Shown piece after piece: positions 1-9,775 of a stretch of DNA of 26,293 nt. Origin of the DNA: Chara braunii (lineage: Eukaryota; Streptophyta; Charophyceae; Charales; Characeae); assembly GCA_003427395.1 (NCBI GenBank), contig BFEA01000077.1:3413405-3439697 (forward strand), given 5' to 3'. Made by a program: the position numbers and the translations under genes. Under the pieces are notes generated by a model that saw nothing but the letters and a program-made list of their open reading frames with translations, ran no database searches and was not told the DNA's origin. Every line of letters starts with the position of its first letter. Position 1 is the first letter of the stretch.

Positions 1-165
1 CCCTTTTCAAACTCGGGGCCTGATGTTACCGCCTTCTGATGTTATGACTGCCTTTTCGAACTGCGGCCATTTTTCCATTGCCCATTAGTGTTTTTTTTGC
101 CTTTACAGTTCGAAAGTGTGGTACCTTTTTTTTTCCTTTTTTTTTTTAATGAAAACTCTCTTCCT
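1..165. other. unrecognised flank with long T run
   Basis: No gene is seen. The stretch is pyrimidine-rich and contains an interrupted T run at about 125-147. Short variants of 'ccttttc(a/g)aact' recur near 2 and 50. Confidence 0.4.
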
Positions 166-203
166 GTGCTAGTGCTGCTGATAAGAGCAGACAGCACTAG
201 CAC
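166..203. repeat. perfect 12-bp inverted repeat (hairpin)
   Basis: The arms gtgctagtgctg (166-177) and cagcactagcac (192-203) are perfect reverse complements around a 14-nt loop. A second small stem, cggag/ctccg (204-208 and 216-220), follows at once. No T run or other terminator-like signal follows on either strand. The function is unknown; it may be the end of a fold-back element. Confidence 0.7.
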
Positions 204-426
204 CGGAGGGGGAGGCTCCGTCTATTGGTGGGGAGCGTCACGCACTTGTTTCTAATATTTTTCTCCCTTTCTTATCTTGCTCTCCTTAGTCTGATCTGAC
301 CTGTGTTGCCAACTCGTTTTAGATCAGTTGCTTACCCAACATATTATTATAGGAAAGGGAAAAAAAAGACTTAACCAAACAAAAGTGATATTATCGAAAG
401 TTTAATAAAGTTAGGTCACTTATCAT
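204..426. repeat. fragment sharing a 17-bp word with 9.9 kb
   Basis: The word gtctattggtggggagc at 220-236 is repeated exactly at 9908-9924, and both are preceded by 'gctcc'. This suggests two copies of one dispersed repeat. The rest of the stretch is AT-rich with 'gtgttgccaactcgtt' at about 303, a word that recurs at about 451. No ORF of note. Confidence 0.45.
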
Positions 427-1135
427 GGTCGATTCAAGGGATGAGCCAGTGTGTTGCCAACTCGTTCAAGAGTTTTCACCGTTTTGTCAATACACTTAGA
501 AGGCTCGACTATGCCCCTGTCAGCTGGCTGCTCTCTTGAACGCGTCCCCCTTTCTTTCAGATTTCATCAATACAACCAGAAGACAATGGGAGAAAGGGTA
601 GGAAAAAAAAGAAGTACCCTTTTGAGTAGGTAAAGAGTCAATCCACCGGCAATACACAGGCCCATTCCAAATAACCCAGAGTACCTTTCCACATGCCCAG
701 TTGAGTGCAAGTCGACCAGCCAACCCACGGCTTCTATTCCAGTGGTCCATTCAAGAGTGAACTGTGGGGCGATCCGCAGGCTTGGCAGAAAGAGAACCAT
801 TCGGGAGTTATCGGCAAGCCAATCCGCCGTTATCAAACGTTCAAGTAGGGAGTAAGCTCAAAGCCAATCAATTGTACCAATCTCGAATAACTCAACCCAA
901 TCGAGAGCAGCGCGCCAATCCTGAGATTCAGACCCCGGTTTGGAGTGGTCCGTTCGAGTGTTTCCAGCAAGTCAATTCACTGAAAACTGATTCAATTAAT
1001 CTGATCCAGCATGCCCCGTTACAGATCCGATTCAAGTGATTCAGTAATTTTAAACGGGACCCAGCTCTCGGCGTCGTTTTAAGAATCAGCTGGAATAGAA
1101 TGTAGGTCAACTCGGCAATCAAGAGCAAACTGTGG
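427..1135. repeat. degenerate short-motif repeat zone
   Basis: Variants of 'ccattcaagag', 'cgttcaagtag', 'caatcgagag' and 'cgattcaagtg' recur irregularly (for example 747, 838, 898, 950, 1029, 1116), like an old short-period satellite. Open frames here have no recognisable domain and are judged shadows of the repeat. A link to the satellite at 6.4-7.5 kb is possible in style but was not shown by shared words. Confidence 0.35.
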
Positions 1136-2133
1136 GCAAGGAAGTCGGCGGGTGCGGGGAAGTCGCGAGCCTGCTTACGGGCTCATAAACTCTCTCTCCA
1201 CACCGCGCACGGCCTGCTTGACCATCTACTCTCTGTTCGTATTCGTTCACATTCGTGCACCGGTAGACCCTCTTTCCTTCATTCACTCTCTCGTTTGCTT
1301 TAGCCTGCCCTCTCCTCAGCTAGTACCCGTGCCTGTTGTCTAAATGAACCTGACCGAGCCAACGGGCAGGTGCATTCCTTTTTAAATGAGGTGATTATCC
1401 CCGTCTACTTCTTAGCCTCCACTCTTACAAATGCCCTCACGCAGTTTCTCTACATTTCAAGCCTCGCCCTCTTCTCTGATCTCTTTCTCCCTCCTTGAAG
1501 AGGTGCGTTCCTTTTTCCCAATCAGGAGGGGGAATGAGAAAAGCGGAGGTAAAAAGAAATGACATAAAATAAGGGGAAATAGAGACGGACCTGAATAAAT
1601 TTGCAGTGTGAAAAGACACGTAGGTAGATCTGTGTATAGTTACACGCATTAACTTTTGACTATGATCCACTCAGAATGCATCCCAAAGTCAACAAAGCAA
1701 GGAAGCCAAACGGAACACAGACAGACAAAATGACTCAAGCAACACACGGCGCAAAAATTATCCCGAACGCGACCAGGCAAGTTAAAATATCAACGTGAAG
1801 AACAACAAGCCTGAAGCTCGAACCGAAAGTAGGCAACACGCCCATAGTCAACTTAGAACTTGCCGAGCTGCTGGCGGTTGACCCTACATGTTTCATCCGG
1901 CCGCCAGAGCCGGAATCGTCAGGGGTCTTGAATCGTCACGGCGGAGGGAACAATCATTGCGCCGTGTACTACTTTATAGGACCTACTCGCAGACTATCCA
2001 AGTTCTAGAAACTACTCAAAGAAGCCTACCGACAACAACAAAAAAACAAGGGTAGGCTGACAGGAACCCAGAGAGCAGGCACTGTCTAGGCACAGACATC
2101 GCAAATCCACGAGTGGTCCTAACAGACCCAATT
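1136..2133. other. 1 kb with no recognised gene
   Basis: The stretch is pyrimidine-rich to about 1520 and purine/A-rich after that. A 77-codon minus-strand frame at 1437-1670 shows no domain. No RNA gene, transposon end or microsatellite was recognised. Confidence 0.4.
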
Positions 2134-2523
2134 TCAGAAAAGACACCACACTGGTTCGGACTCAGACCAGAAAAGCCCCATCATTGACCAAACAGCCCAC
2201 CACAAAATCGGTCCAAACCATTCGGCAGAAGACTTGAGCACGCTGCCGAACACACGTAGGGTGCCCCCATTATCCAAACAGGCTACACCCAGGTCACCAA
2301 TTGCCCCACTTCCATACCGCGTCCGAGAAATCACCTACTGCTAATTCCAATGGGTAAGACAGCCAACCCAGTCGTCCCAAATTCCTCCGTACTTAGAGGG
2401 AAAACAGCATAGGGCTTTATCAAAGTACTCATCCGAAAAAAATCTTTCAATCTTAGCTCTACTTTCAACGCAAGCAGCTATGCACCCTCCGCACCGGGCA
2501 TGCTCGTGAATCTCCTGGCCCAA
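2134..2523 (-). pseudogene. decayed minus-strand ORF pair, unknown protein
   Basis: Two minus-strand frames in the same register, 2341-2523 (about 60 codons) and 2134-2334 (about 66 codons), are separated only by two TAG stops. Read through, they give one peptide of about 130 residues. The upstream part has a Cys-rich start (ARCGGC, then ALCCFPSKYGG) and the downstream part is rich in Gly and Trp. No family was recognised. The shared register suggests a former coding exon or a transposon protein that gained stops, but random open frames remain possible. There is no supporting promoter or splice evidence. Confidence 0.25.
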
Positions 2524-2837
2524 CGGAGGAAGGAGCTGAGAACAACCAACTTCTGCTGTCGGCTAGAATAGGAGCATGCATCTTTCAGATTTTGAAAGGG
2601 GACTTATTACGCCTCACAAAATTCAGGTTTTTGGGCTAGATCTGTGTTCAATAACTCGTTTGGGTTAAAGACCACTCAGCAATTAGTCGGCGCTCATACC
2701 TTCAGTGGGAGAGGAGGGAGATACACTGTCACATGCATACATCTTCTTTTGCGTCTTGTTGCGTTACGGTCCTCTCATCAGGGGAGTCAATCAAGCTGAG
2801 AGAGATCCCGCTGCGTTGTATTGCCTCGTCGCTGGAT
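2524..2837. other. no recognised feature
   Basis: Mixed-composition sequence in which no gene, terminal inverted repeat or long tandem repeat was seen. Confidence 0.35.
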
Positions 2838-3048
2838 TTTTTATTTTTATTTTTATTTTTTGAAATTTTTTATTATTCAAATGAAGATTGAGGCCGGGGT
2901 CCTCACAGTCTACCCGGAGTAACCGAGCCGAACATGCTGAGAACCGGGCTCAGCGTCCCTCATGATGATGATGGTGATGCTTGTAATGATGGACTTCTAC
3001 TAGTGACTCTTAGAAAAGTGTAAGATCGTAATTCCGATGATGATGATA

Positions 3049-3087
<39 letters not shown>

Positions 3088-3120
3088 AGTATATAAAAGA
3101 GACTATGCTATATCAATGAT
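2838..3120 (+). repeat. dispersed repeat, leader copy 1
   Basis: After a T-rich (tttta)n-like run (about 2838-2878) comes a segment beginning gaggccggggtcctcacag (2891) that is strongly similar to 10962-11035, including the 'gagaacc(g/a)ggctcagcgtccctcatg' end. In both places it runs into GAT repeats; here a pure (GAT)n array occupies about 3036-3087. The next stretch ('actatgctatatcaat') also has counterparts near 11128 and 11648. This is one family present at least three times in the window. Confidence 0.7.
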
Positions 3121-3499
3121 TCTAAGCACCTCCTGACAGCAGTTTTCCAAAAAACTCAAGTATCTAAGGGATTTCCAACAGATCCTAACAAAGCTCACCG
3201 AAACTGACTTATTCTCTGACAAACTCAACCAGGCCACACGCCCCCTAACTGCTAGGTTACAGAGCAGCGCGACTCACTCCAGCCCCGGCCAGTGTCGTCC
3301 TGTGTCAGCAACCCCCAGCTGTCCTTTAGGATGCCCCCCGCATAGCATCCCCAGATCTCTCTGCAAAGCCTCATGCCCTCACCTTCGGCAAGCTACAGGG
3401 CATCACCCCGGCTCCGGCCAGCGTCGTTCTGGCAATGATGGACAGCCACGAATCCTGAATATAACAGTCTAAATCCAGTGCAGCTTCGAACAACCCACC
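3121..3499 (+). repeat. body of the dispersed repeat, copy 1
   Basis: The section around 3349-3432 matches 11309-11383. Shared words include ccagatctctct, ggctac/ggttacagggca and 'gctccggccagcgtcgttctgg'. GC content is higher than in the leader. It leads into the proline-rich frame at 3.5 kb, in the same order as the copy at 11 kb. Confidence 0.6.
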
Positions 3500-4018
3500 G
3501 GCAAACCCTCAGAGACCTGAGAAATTCTTCAAACTACCAGGCATAACAGAAGAAATCCGATCCAAGAAGCTTCCAAAAGTCACCGCACAGAAAAACTTCC
3601 CCCTGCCCACTGTCCCATGCTGCCACCGCCGAGGAAAACCTCCTCGGCCCCAACCTGGAACATACCCCCTCCTCCCCCCCTTCCGCAAAGGCAGCCAATT
3701 CCCTCCTAGAGGATACCTTCGCCTTCCCCTTGTCCCTATCTGCCCCCGCCGGGGTTGAAGGCGACCAACTCTCCTACCTCGGCCCCAGACAAGGACAAAC
3801 CACAAATCTGCCCCACCCCTGACAGGGCAGCCACCTCCCACCTTGCAGCGCCCCTGTAGAGTAAGGCTCCCCAATACCACCCCCACCCTTCCCCCAAGAG
3901 TCCCAACCGTGACCACAGAAGCCCTATCCCGACTGAAGCACATCCATCAGCTCGAATCCGTAAGATATATGGCAGAACTGGAAATTTCTAAAAATTATGA
4001 TAGAGAGAGAGTAGATGA
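3500..4018 (+). pseudogene. proline-rich ORF remnant, possibly a retroelement ORF1
   Basis: One plus-strand register runs from about 3500 to 4018 and is interrupted only by a TGA near 3759. The reading is basic and strongly proline-rich (for example RRGKPPRPQPGTY, then LPNTTPTLPPRVPT). It ends in a charged, helix-like segment (about 3923-4018, EALSRLKHIHQLES). It sits at the 3' end of the dispersed repeat whose relative at 11 kb also runs into an open frame. A basic, disordered, proline-rich part followed by a coil would fit a LINE ORF1/gag-like protein, but no zinc knuckle or RRM is visible, so the assignment is inference. A proline-rich frame can also arise from C-rich low-complexity DNA. 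Confidence 0.35.
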
Positions 4019-4328
4019 GAGTTTTTTTTGTTTTTTTTTTTGGATTTGCAGATGGTGATAAACATCATCCTGAAGATGATGATGATGACGATCAAACTCA
4101 CCTGCTGATGTGAGAGACAAACAAGGCCTTGAATCGCAACACCTAATGATTACAAAATGATGATGATGATAGTAATGACGGAATGATGATGCTGATCGTG
4201 CCGAAGAACAGTACCAACAACACCCTATGATTGCAAATTGATGATGCTGATGATGATGTTGATGATGTTGATGATGTTGATGATGTTAATGATGATGATA
4301 ATGATGATGATGCTGATGTTGACGATGA

Positions 4329-4454
4329 AACAGCGATTTCGTCAAAATGGACATTTTTTATTTTTTGTACGAAATTGAAAGTCCAAACTGCAGCCGAAAT
4401 TTGATGAAATTTCGTACAAAAATAAAAAATATCCGTTTTGACGAAATCGCTGTT
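4329..4454. mobile_element. 126-bp fold-back (MITE-like) element in GAT repeat
   Basis: The 5' arm (4329-4376, starting aacagcgatttcgtcaaaa) and the 3' arm (4408-4454, ending gacgaaatcgctgtt) are near-perfect reverse complements over about 47 bp, with a loop of about 31 bp. The element is not GAT-like, while both flanks are, so it looks inserted. The flanks show ATGA on each side, but the host repeat makes any target-site duplication uncertain. No coding capacity. Confidence 0.7.
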
Positions 4455-4749
4455 ATGATGACGCTGATGATGCTGATGATGCTGATGATGCTGATGATGA
4501 CGACGACGCCCAGCGCCCTGTGATGTCAAAAGGATGATGATGGTGCAAATGACGAACACCTTGGATAATAACCTAGTGATGGTGATGATAAGGGTAAGCA
4601 ACGCCCTATGACGAACAAGCTTCGCCAACGGCGCCTTATGAGGGTGAGGTATTGATGATGGTAATGATATTGACGTTATGACAATGATGATGATGATGAC
4701 GAGCAACCTCAGCGGCGCCCTATGAAGACAAGATGATGATGATCACCCA

Positions 4750-5105
4750 TACCTTGATGTTGGTGACGAGCGGCACCCTTATGATGATGATTGTGATGAC
4801 GCCTGACGATGGTGATGACGCCTGATGCCGACGACGAACCATTACCGTGATGCTGCTGCCGAACCACGCCCTGTTGATGATGACGGTGATAGTGACGATG
4901 ATGACGAGCAGCACCCTGATGATGATGACGAATGATGACGGTATCAAACCTCACCCTGATGATGATGATGGTAATGCCGCCTGATGATGTGATGACGCGT
5001 GATGCTGACGACAAACCCTTACCGTGATGCTGCTGCCGAAACACGCCCTGTTGATGATGACAGTGATAATGACGATGATGACGAGCAACGCCCAGATGAT
5101 GATGA
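4750..5105. repeat. 177-bp tandem duplication
   Basis: The word accgtgatgctgctgccgaa at 4844 recurs at 5021, an offset of 177. The surrounding sequence ('acgccctgttgatgatgac', 'gacgatgatgacgagca') keeps the same offset, giving two diverged units. Confidence 0.7.
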
Positions 5106-5180
5106 CGAATGATGCCGATGTCAAACCGCAACTTGTTGATGATGGTGTCGGTGATGATCAGTGCCCCGTTGTCGATGCCG

Positions 5181-5963
5181 AGCAGTGCCCTAATTTTGTT
5201 GACGCACCCACTTCCTTATGATTGCAGTCGCCACTGCACTCGCACTTCAGTTTACCACGGGCTGACTCCACTGTACTCTACAGGCGTCGACGTAGCCAAC
5301 GCCTCTTAGGTCATATGCCACGGGCAAAAATGCAGCGGCAATGGAGCGGAACATGGAACTCCCGGAAGCAAAGAACCAACGGGAGTTAGCCCACTCTGCC
5401 ACATGAACCTGTGACGTGGTGTGGACAAGCGTCTCCGGTCACCTGCGCGTGCACAAAGCGCCTGGTTGAGAGAGGAGATGGTCGCCATCGCTGCCGTGCA
5501 CCTTCACCATGACCTATCGGTGCGGTGTCCCAACCCTGGGCGGGGCGCAGCGCTCCCGGCCTGGTCGCTGAAATACTGCAGACCACCCGTTTATTTGATC
5601 GCCAATAGAAACTGTGAATGGTTCATCATCGGGAGCGGGGAAGGGTTCACCATCTGACCTTAGCGGTTCAGCGGCCAGGTTCGTCCCTGCGTCACTTGTT
5701 TCCTTATTTCACCCCGTCTTTCTCTCTCTTCCACATACCTCTCCAAGCACGATCCGTCACTCTGCTTCAGAAAGTTGAGCTAGTGGGGTTGCTCAGCCCT
5801 ATTTGCCCCTGGATGCATCTCCCCCCCCCAATATGAGCTACATGCTAGCTTTGTTGACTGTTCCATAGTTATCGAGGTGTAAGGTTGAACAACCATTTCG
5901 TGCTCGTTGGCTAATACAACAATTCCCGATGTTATCTCCAAACTACCTTCCGTGAGCTGCGAA
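5181..5963. other. 780 bp with no recognised gene
   Basis: Mixed sequence. Short frames on both strands lack recognisable domains. No tRNA boxes, microsatellite or transposon ends were identified. The start of complex repeat copy A may lie inside this stretch. Confidence 0.35.
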
Positions 5964-5983
5964 CCCCCCCCCCCCCCCCCCCC
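5964..5983. repeat. 20-nt C homopolymer
   Basis: An uninterrupted run of C follows 'gcgaa' and precedes 'ttgggcc'. Length is likely to be unreliable in short-read data. Confidence 0.9.
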
Positions 5984-6244
5984 TTGGGCCGCTGCTTCCT
6001 TTCCTCCAAGCGGCCGTTCCTGAAGTGATATCGAGAGGGTTACGCCATTCGTGCCTGCAAGTTCCCTGCCCGTCTTCACTCACACCCGCCAGATAGGGAC
6101 ACTAAAACTTTGTTCGATAAGATGGTCCGCTACACACACCGGCTTCGCTGCTAATCGCCCAGGCAGAGTGTGTCAAACGTTGTGCACGCTGAGTGCACTT
6201 ATTCACCGTAGCTGAACCGAGTTGAGTGCTCCCTTCCCAGCCAC

Positions 6245-6493
6245 GTGCTCCATTCCCTTAGTACCCCACCCTCTCACTCCGGTCGGATTGGTAGTGGGCT
6301 GCGTACGCCTAGCACGCGCGAGAAAGTGTCTCTCTCCCCCTTGAATCCTCCGCTCGCTGACCCTTTCTATATGTGGTTTTTGCCATTAGCCACGGCCTCG
6401 ATCTCAGAGGAACTTCAAGACTTAGGTACCAGCGCCAACCTCCACCCAGGCAGCAGCGGGACCAATGTTGTTGTGCAGGCCGAACATACCTGA
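6245..6493 (+). pseudogene. conserved-box open frame, unknown product
   Basis: An 82-codon frame whose early part reads 'GRIGSGLRTPSTREKVSLSP'. The minus-strand frame in copy B (15392-15991) contains 'NRIGVGLRTPSTHEKVPLTE' at the matching place. The similarity shows shared ancestry of the DNA. Whether the frame was ever translated is not shown, because DNA identity alone could produce the match. No domain is recognised. Codons after about residue 35 do not align visibly. Confidence 0.3.
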
Positions 6494-7560
6494 TATCGAA
6501 CCCATCGATGCGACAAGGCCCTCAACATTGTCAACAGGGCTCTTATGAAAGGCAGTACTCCAATTGAATGAAAAACCGTCAGATTAATCAGAACTGGCAT
6601 TGTCAAACCAGGTGTCTATATGGTAGTAGAAATCGAGGTTGTAGAAACCACTGTCGCAGTCTGGTATCGCATTCCCATACCAATTACCGCAAGTAAATTG
6701 CACCATTTCCGAAGCACCACCCACATCAGATTTTATAGTGCCTGTTTCAAGACTGTGCCCTAACCCAGATAACAATAGCAGTGGTAGTGAACGTCGCCAA
6801 TATCGTGTTACAAAAAAGAAGTACATCCGCAACGAATCATATACCATGAACAGGCTGCCATGGAGCCAAAATCATACCAAAATAAGGACATCGAATCGGA
6901 GTAAGTTGTTCCCGCCTGACCAAGCAGCAAAAGTCCCGAACCATCATGAGTCTTGCGAACATCGGCCCAGAGATCGTACCACAGTAGGTTGTAGCAATAC
7001 CGAATGAGTACCCGTAGCAAAAATAATAGTTTCATACTGTCGTAGCCGGATCATCCGCAAGGGCAAATATACCATCGGATCCGAGTGTGATATCCATTCC
7101 AGATCAGACCAAAGGCCGTACCATCCAATCACCGTTACGAGATTCAATCCGTAGTACTCTGTTCCAGCGTCATGTCATTGCCGAACCAATGACTGTACCA
7201 ATCCGAACCAGTAATCATATGCCTGCCATTTCAGTGTCAGTACCAATCATCTCAACATTGAATCGTAGTGGCCCGCACCGACGTTGTTCCAGTAACAGTA
7301 TCATACCTGTTCCGAACCAGTGTGTCGCGCTCCTTCTAAACCAGTGTCCACACCAAAATAATACAGTCGTGTGACCCGTCCCAAAGTGGAACGAGTAACA
7401 GCAGCAACCCGACCATGTCGCCGTAACCCAAAAACCTGGTCTCACTCACTCGATAACATCGGGGTCATAGCGAGTGTAGTAACCAGATTAATCAAGCACA
7501 ATCAAGCGTGGGTTTATAATTATCAGGGAATCGTACAAATCAATCGACCCAGGGTAAATG
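6400..7560 (+). repeat. degenerate 'accagt/accaat' satellite, copy A
   Basis: More than 1 kb is built from variants of 'ccgaaccagtgt', 'cgtaccaatc' and 'aaccagtaatc'. The same words occur in reverse complement at 15.05-15.42 kb, for example aaaccagtgtcca at about 7337, read on the minus strand near 15100. The period is irregular, at roughly 15-20 bp. The open frames inside are not considered genes. Confidence 0.65.
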
Positions 7561-7690
7561 AATAATTCCTGACAAAAATCCATCAAGAATACATTTCGAT
7601 AAAAAATAATAAATTAATAAATAATCAATTTTTTTTTATAATTATTTTGCTCATTTTTAATTTTGTTATTAAAATTAATGAAAATGAAGG
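7560..7690. other. AT-rich stretch after the satellite
   Basis: Very AT-rich and ORF-poor with a T run of 9. It occupies the same place relative to the satellite as the AT-rich 14653-14930 stretch of copy B, although word-level identity was not established. Confidence 0.45.
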
Positions 7691-7699
7691 GTTCATTTT

Positions 7700-8089
7700 C
7701 TCGCCAATTTGTCAGTGTAAAAGGGCCGCGCCAAGGCCTACTACCATACCCTCGTCTCGCAGTTGGCCGCTTAAGGAACAACCTTGGAAGAGACAAAAAG
7801 TGTAAGTGTCAGGCGCGGTAGACGAGGTTGTTCATTTCATGAATTTCAAGGGTTAGTTTTTGCGGTCGATGCAGGAGATTTCAGGGTTTCTCTGACGACC
7901 CCTGATTTTTCCCAAGGGTTCCGGCAAGAGTACCCGACAAATCCTAACCGGACGTTTGGCGAAGGGACGAATTCCTCGTATGTCGGGTGGCCGACTTGTC
8001 TGCGGCCACCCGACAGCGGTGGGAGCTCCTTCATTGGGATCAAGGGCGCTGAGTCGCTGAGCAGAAACCAAGCCATATTCTCGCGCTGA
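7700..8089 (+). pseudogene. conserved block with peptide-like reading, copy A
   Basis: A 101-codon frame (7784-8089) includes 'EFQGLVFAVDAGDFRV' and then 'RQEYPTNPNRTFGEGTN'. The minus-strand frame of copy B (13591-13848) reads 'EFQGLVPAVDARDFRVPPMT' and then 'RQEYPPILNWAFG', with similar flanks (K-x-x-SVRxGRxG). DNA similarity begins further upstream at 'ggccgcgccaaggcctac' (about 7724). The frame is open in both copies with mainly conservative differences, so it is either a real small protein or exon, or a well-preserved non-coding block. No family was recognised. Confidence 0.4.
7981..8015. repeat. conserved hairpin, copy A
   Basis: A perfect 12-bp stem, tgtcgggtggcc (7981-7992) / ggccacccgaca (8004-8015), encloses an 11-nt loop. 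An equivalent hairpin lies at 13539-13571 in copy B. Confidence 0.75.
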
Positions 8090-8219
8090 ATACTCAGTGC
8101 AGTAATCTTGCATAATTACTCCATATCAGTGGTTTACCTCATGGCGGACGTACATGATAATTTTTGGAATTACTTTGCCGCCCTACACAACCGGTTATCG
8201 GGTAGCTGAAAATTCAGGA
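8090..8219. other. junction of copy A and the hairpin array
   Basis: Short unassigned sequence in which no feature is seen. Confidence 0.3.
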
Positions 8220-8830
8220 ATGAAAATTCTGAAGTAAGAGTTTTGGGCAGTCCGAAAATCCTGAATGGTCCTGAAGTGGTGAAAAGTCTGAAGACCTTGA
8301 AAACCACCTGTTTAGGCATGTTGTATCCTGAAGTCGTGAATGGTGTTCTGAAGTGGTCAAGTGAGAGCTTTTGGCAGTCTGAAATCATGAATGGTTCTGA
8401 AGTGGTGAAAGGTCTGAAGACCATGAAAACTACCCTTCACCACTTGAGGATGCAGCCTGCCTAAACATGTGGTTTTCAGTGTCTTCGAAGTTTTCACCAC
8501 TTCATGACCATTCAGGATTTTCAGACCTGAATGGTCCTGAAGTGGTGAAAGGTCCGAAAACCCTGAAAACCACCTGTTTAGGCAGTCTAAAAATCTTGAA
8601 TGGTCCTGAAGTGGTGAAAGGTCTGAAAACCATCAAAACCACCCTTCACTACTTGAGAATGCAGCCTGCCTAAACAAGTGGTTTTCAGGGTCTTCGGAGC
8701 TTTCACCACTTCAGGACCATTCAGGATTTTTAGACCTGAATGGTCCTGAAGTGGTGAAAGGTCCGAAAACCCTGAAAACCACCTGTTTAGGCAGGCTGAA
8801 GCGGTGAAGGGTGTCCTGAAGTGGTGATGA
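8220..8830. repeat. tandem array of long hairpins
   Basis: The unit is about 209 bp and contains an inverted repeat built on 'cctgaatggtcctgaagtgg' and 'gaaaaccacctgtttaggcag'. Two full hairpins are visible: 8453-8516 with 8526-8588, and 8662-8725 with 8735-8798. Each has arms of about 63 bp around a 9-nt loop. A more degenerate third unit lies at about 8240-8450. The frames inside are repeat artefacts. Confidence 0.8.
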
Positions 8831-9440
8831 AAAATACGACTGTTGTTAACCTTCTCTCCCGCCCTATCAAGTTATTATTGCCATGTGCCTTCGTGTTTGT
8901 GGTAACCTTCATCGTATTCAGTCACTCAATCTCTGTATCTGGTCGTATGTTTGGTTTAGAATATTCTTTCTTCCTTACTCTCGTAGGCAAACCACTGTGT
9001 AACGCAGTGGTTCACTCATACTCTGCATCTGGTCGTACTGTTGGCTTGGGGTGTATTTTCATCCCTACTCTCATGAACCCTCACATAACATAATAATTTC
9101 GAAAATCGCTGGTAATCTAAGAATTTGCTCACTCTCTCTAGTGTTTCATGTAATTCAATCGTTGCGTCTGTGTACACGTAGGAAGGATATCTTTTTGCTT
9201 TGGAACCTTGTTACTCAAACTCTCTGGTTGCATAGTCTAGAGCAGTGGTTGTGCTTTGTTGGCCTCTGCAGACCGCCGTGGAACTCTCGTCCTAATGTTC
9301 ACAAAATCGATGCAACTTACACTCTATTCAGACTAGATTCATTCACATTTTATGTCTTTGTGCCCGGTTACTCTGTCTTGTTCGTCTCTGCAGATCGCTG
9401 TGGAATTCTCATCCGTTTTGTTGGTAAATGTTTAAGGTTG
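8831..9440. repeat. diverged tandem repeats
   Basis: The sequence 'ctctg(t/c)atctggtcgta(t/c)tgttgg' occurs near 8931 and again near 9019. Further on, 'ctctgcaga(c/t)cgc(c/t)gtggaa(c/t)tctc' occurs near 9266 and again near 9389. These are old tandem units of about 90-125 bp. No protein domain is recognised in the 90- and 136-codon frames covering it. Confidence 0.5.
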
Positions 9441-9712
9441 GGGGTTGTCCGTAGAAGGTAACGGAACGATTGGAGGTAGTGGGAGACCTACTAGTAGTTG
9501 TGGGAACATTGTTCACCTACTAGGGGCACAACTGAATAGCATTTAGCTGGCAAGACTCAAGAGAGCAAACTTGGGTTGTACCCATTGAGATCTAGGGTGC
9601 TTGGAAGATGGCAGTCCCTGCAGAGGTCCAAGGGTGCGAGGTGGAAAACCTCGGCACGGCAACCCGGGCTCTGCACGACTACAAGCTGCTCTGACGGGCC
9701 TACTCTGTGTTT
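9441..9712. other. sequence upstream of the GTTT repeat, no gene
   Basis: The stretch includes 'gacctactagtag' and 'tcacctactagg', a weak inverted pair at about 9486-9525. It could be the body of a short interspersed element on the minus strand, since it ends in (GTTT)n plus T, which reads as an A-rich tail on the other strand. No tRNA-like boxes were found to support that. Confidence 0.3.
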
Positions 9713-9775
9713 GGTGTTTGTTTGTTTGTTTGTTTGTTTGTTTGTTTGTTTGTTTTTTTTTTTTTTTTTTTTTTT
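9713..9775. repeat. (GTTT)n microsatellite and T23 run
   Basis: About 10 units of gttt run directly into 23 T residues (9753-9775). Confidence 0.9.

Larger units (their letters stand above)
4060..5180. repeat. GAT-rich microsatellite / minisatellite tract
   Basis: About 1.1 kb dominated by gat/gac/gct-type triplets with interspersed non-repeat words such as 'cgccctatga' and 'accgtgatgctgctgccgaa'. Long frames on both strands (His- or Ile/Ser-rich) are products of the triplet repeat and are not called as genes. It holds a fold-back element (4329-4454) and a 177-bp tandem duplication. Confidence 0.85.
6100..8110 (+). repeat. complex dispersed repeat, copy A
   Basis: This is a composite of four blocks that reappear in the same order on the opposite strand between 13.5 and 16 kb. 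The blocks are a conserved box (6240-6350), a short-period satellite (about 6400-7560), an AT-rich stretch (about 7560-7690) and a conserved block with a hairpin (about 7700-8020). The conserved box contains ggctgcgtacgcctagcacg, and the same word is read on the minus strand at about 15767-15786. The order and orientation argue for one former mobile element or segmental duplication about 2 kb or longer. The outer limits were not determined. No transposase or RT domain was recognised. Confidence 0.65.

Noticed and set aside
4143-5131. Long His-rich and Ile/Ser-rich frames on the minus strand
   Set aside because: They are translations of GAT triplet repeats, open because the unit length is three.
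8220-8830. Regularly spaced repeats suggesting a CRISPR array
   Set aside because: The units are about 209 bp hairpins with repeated rather than unique spacers, and the setting is eukaryotic.
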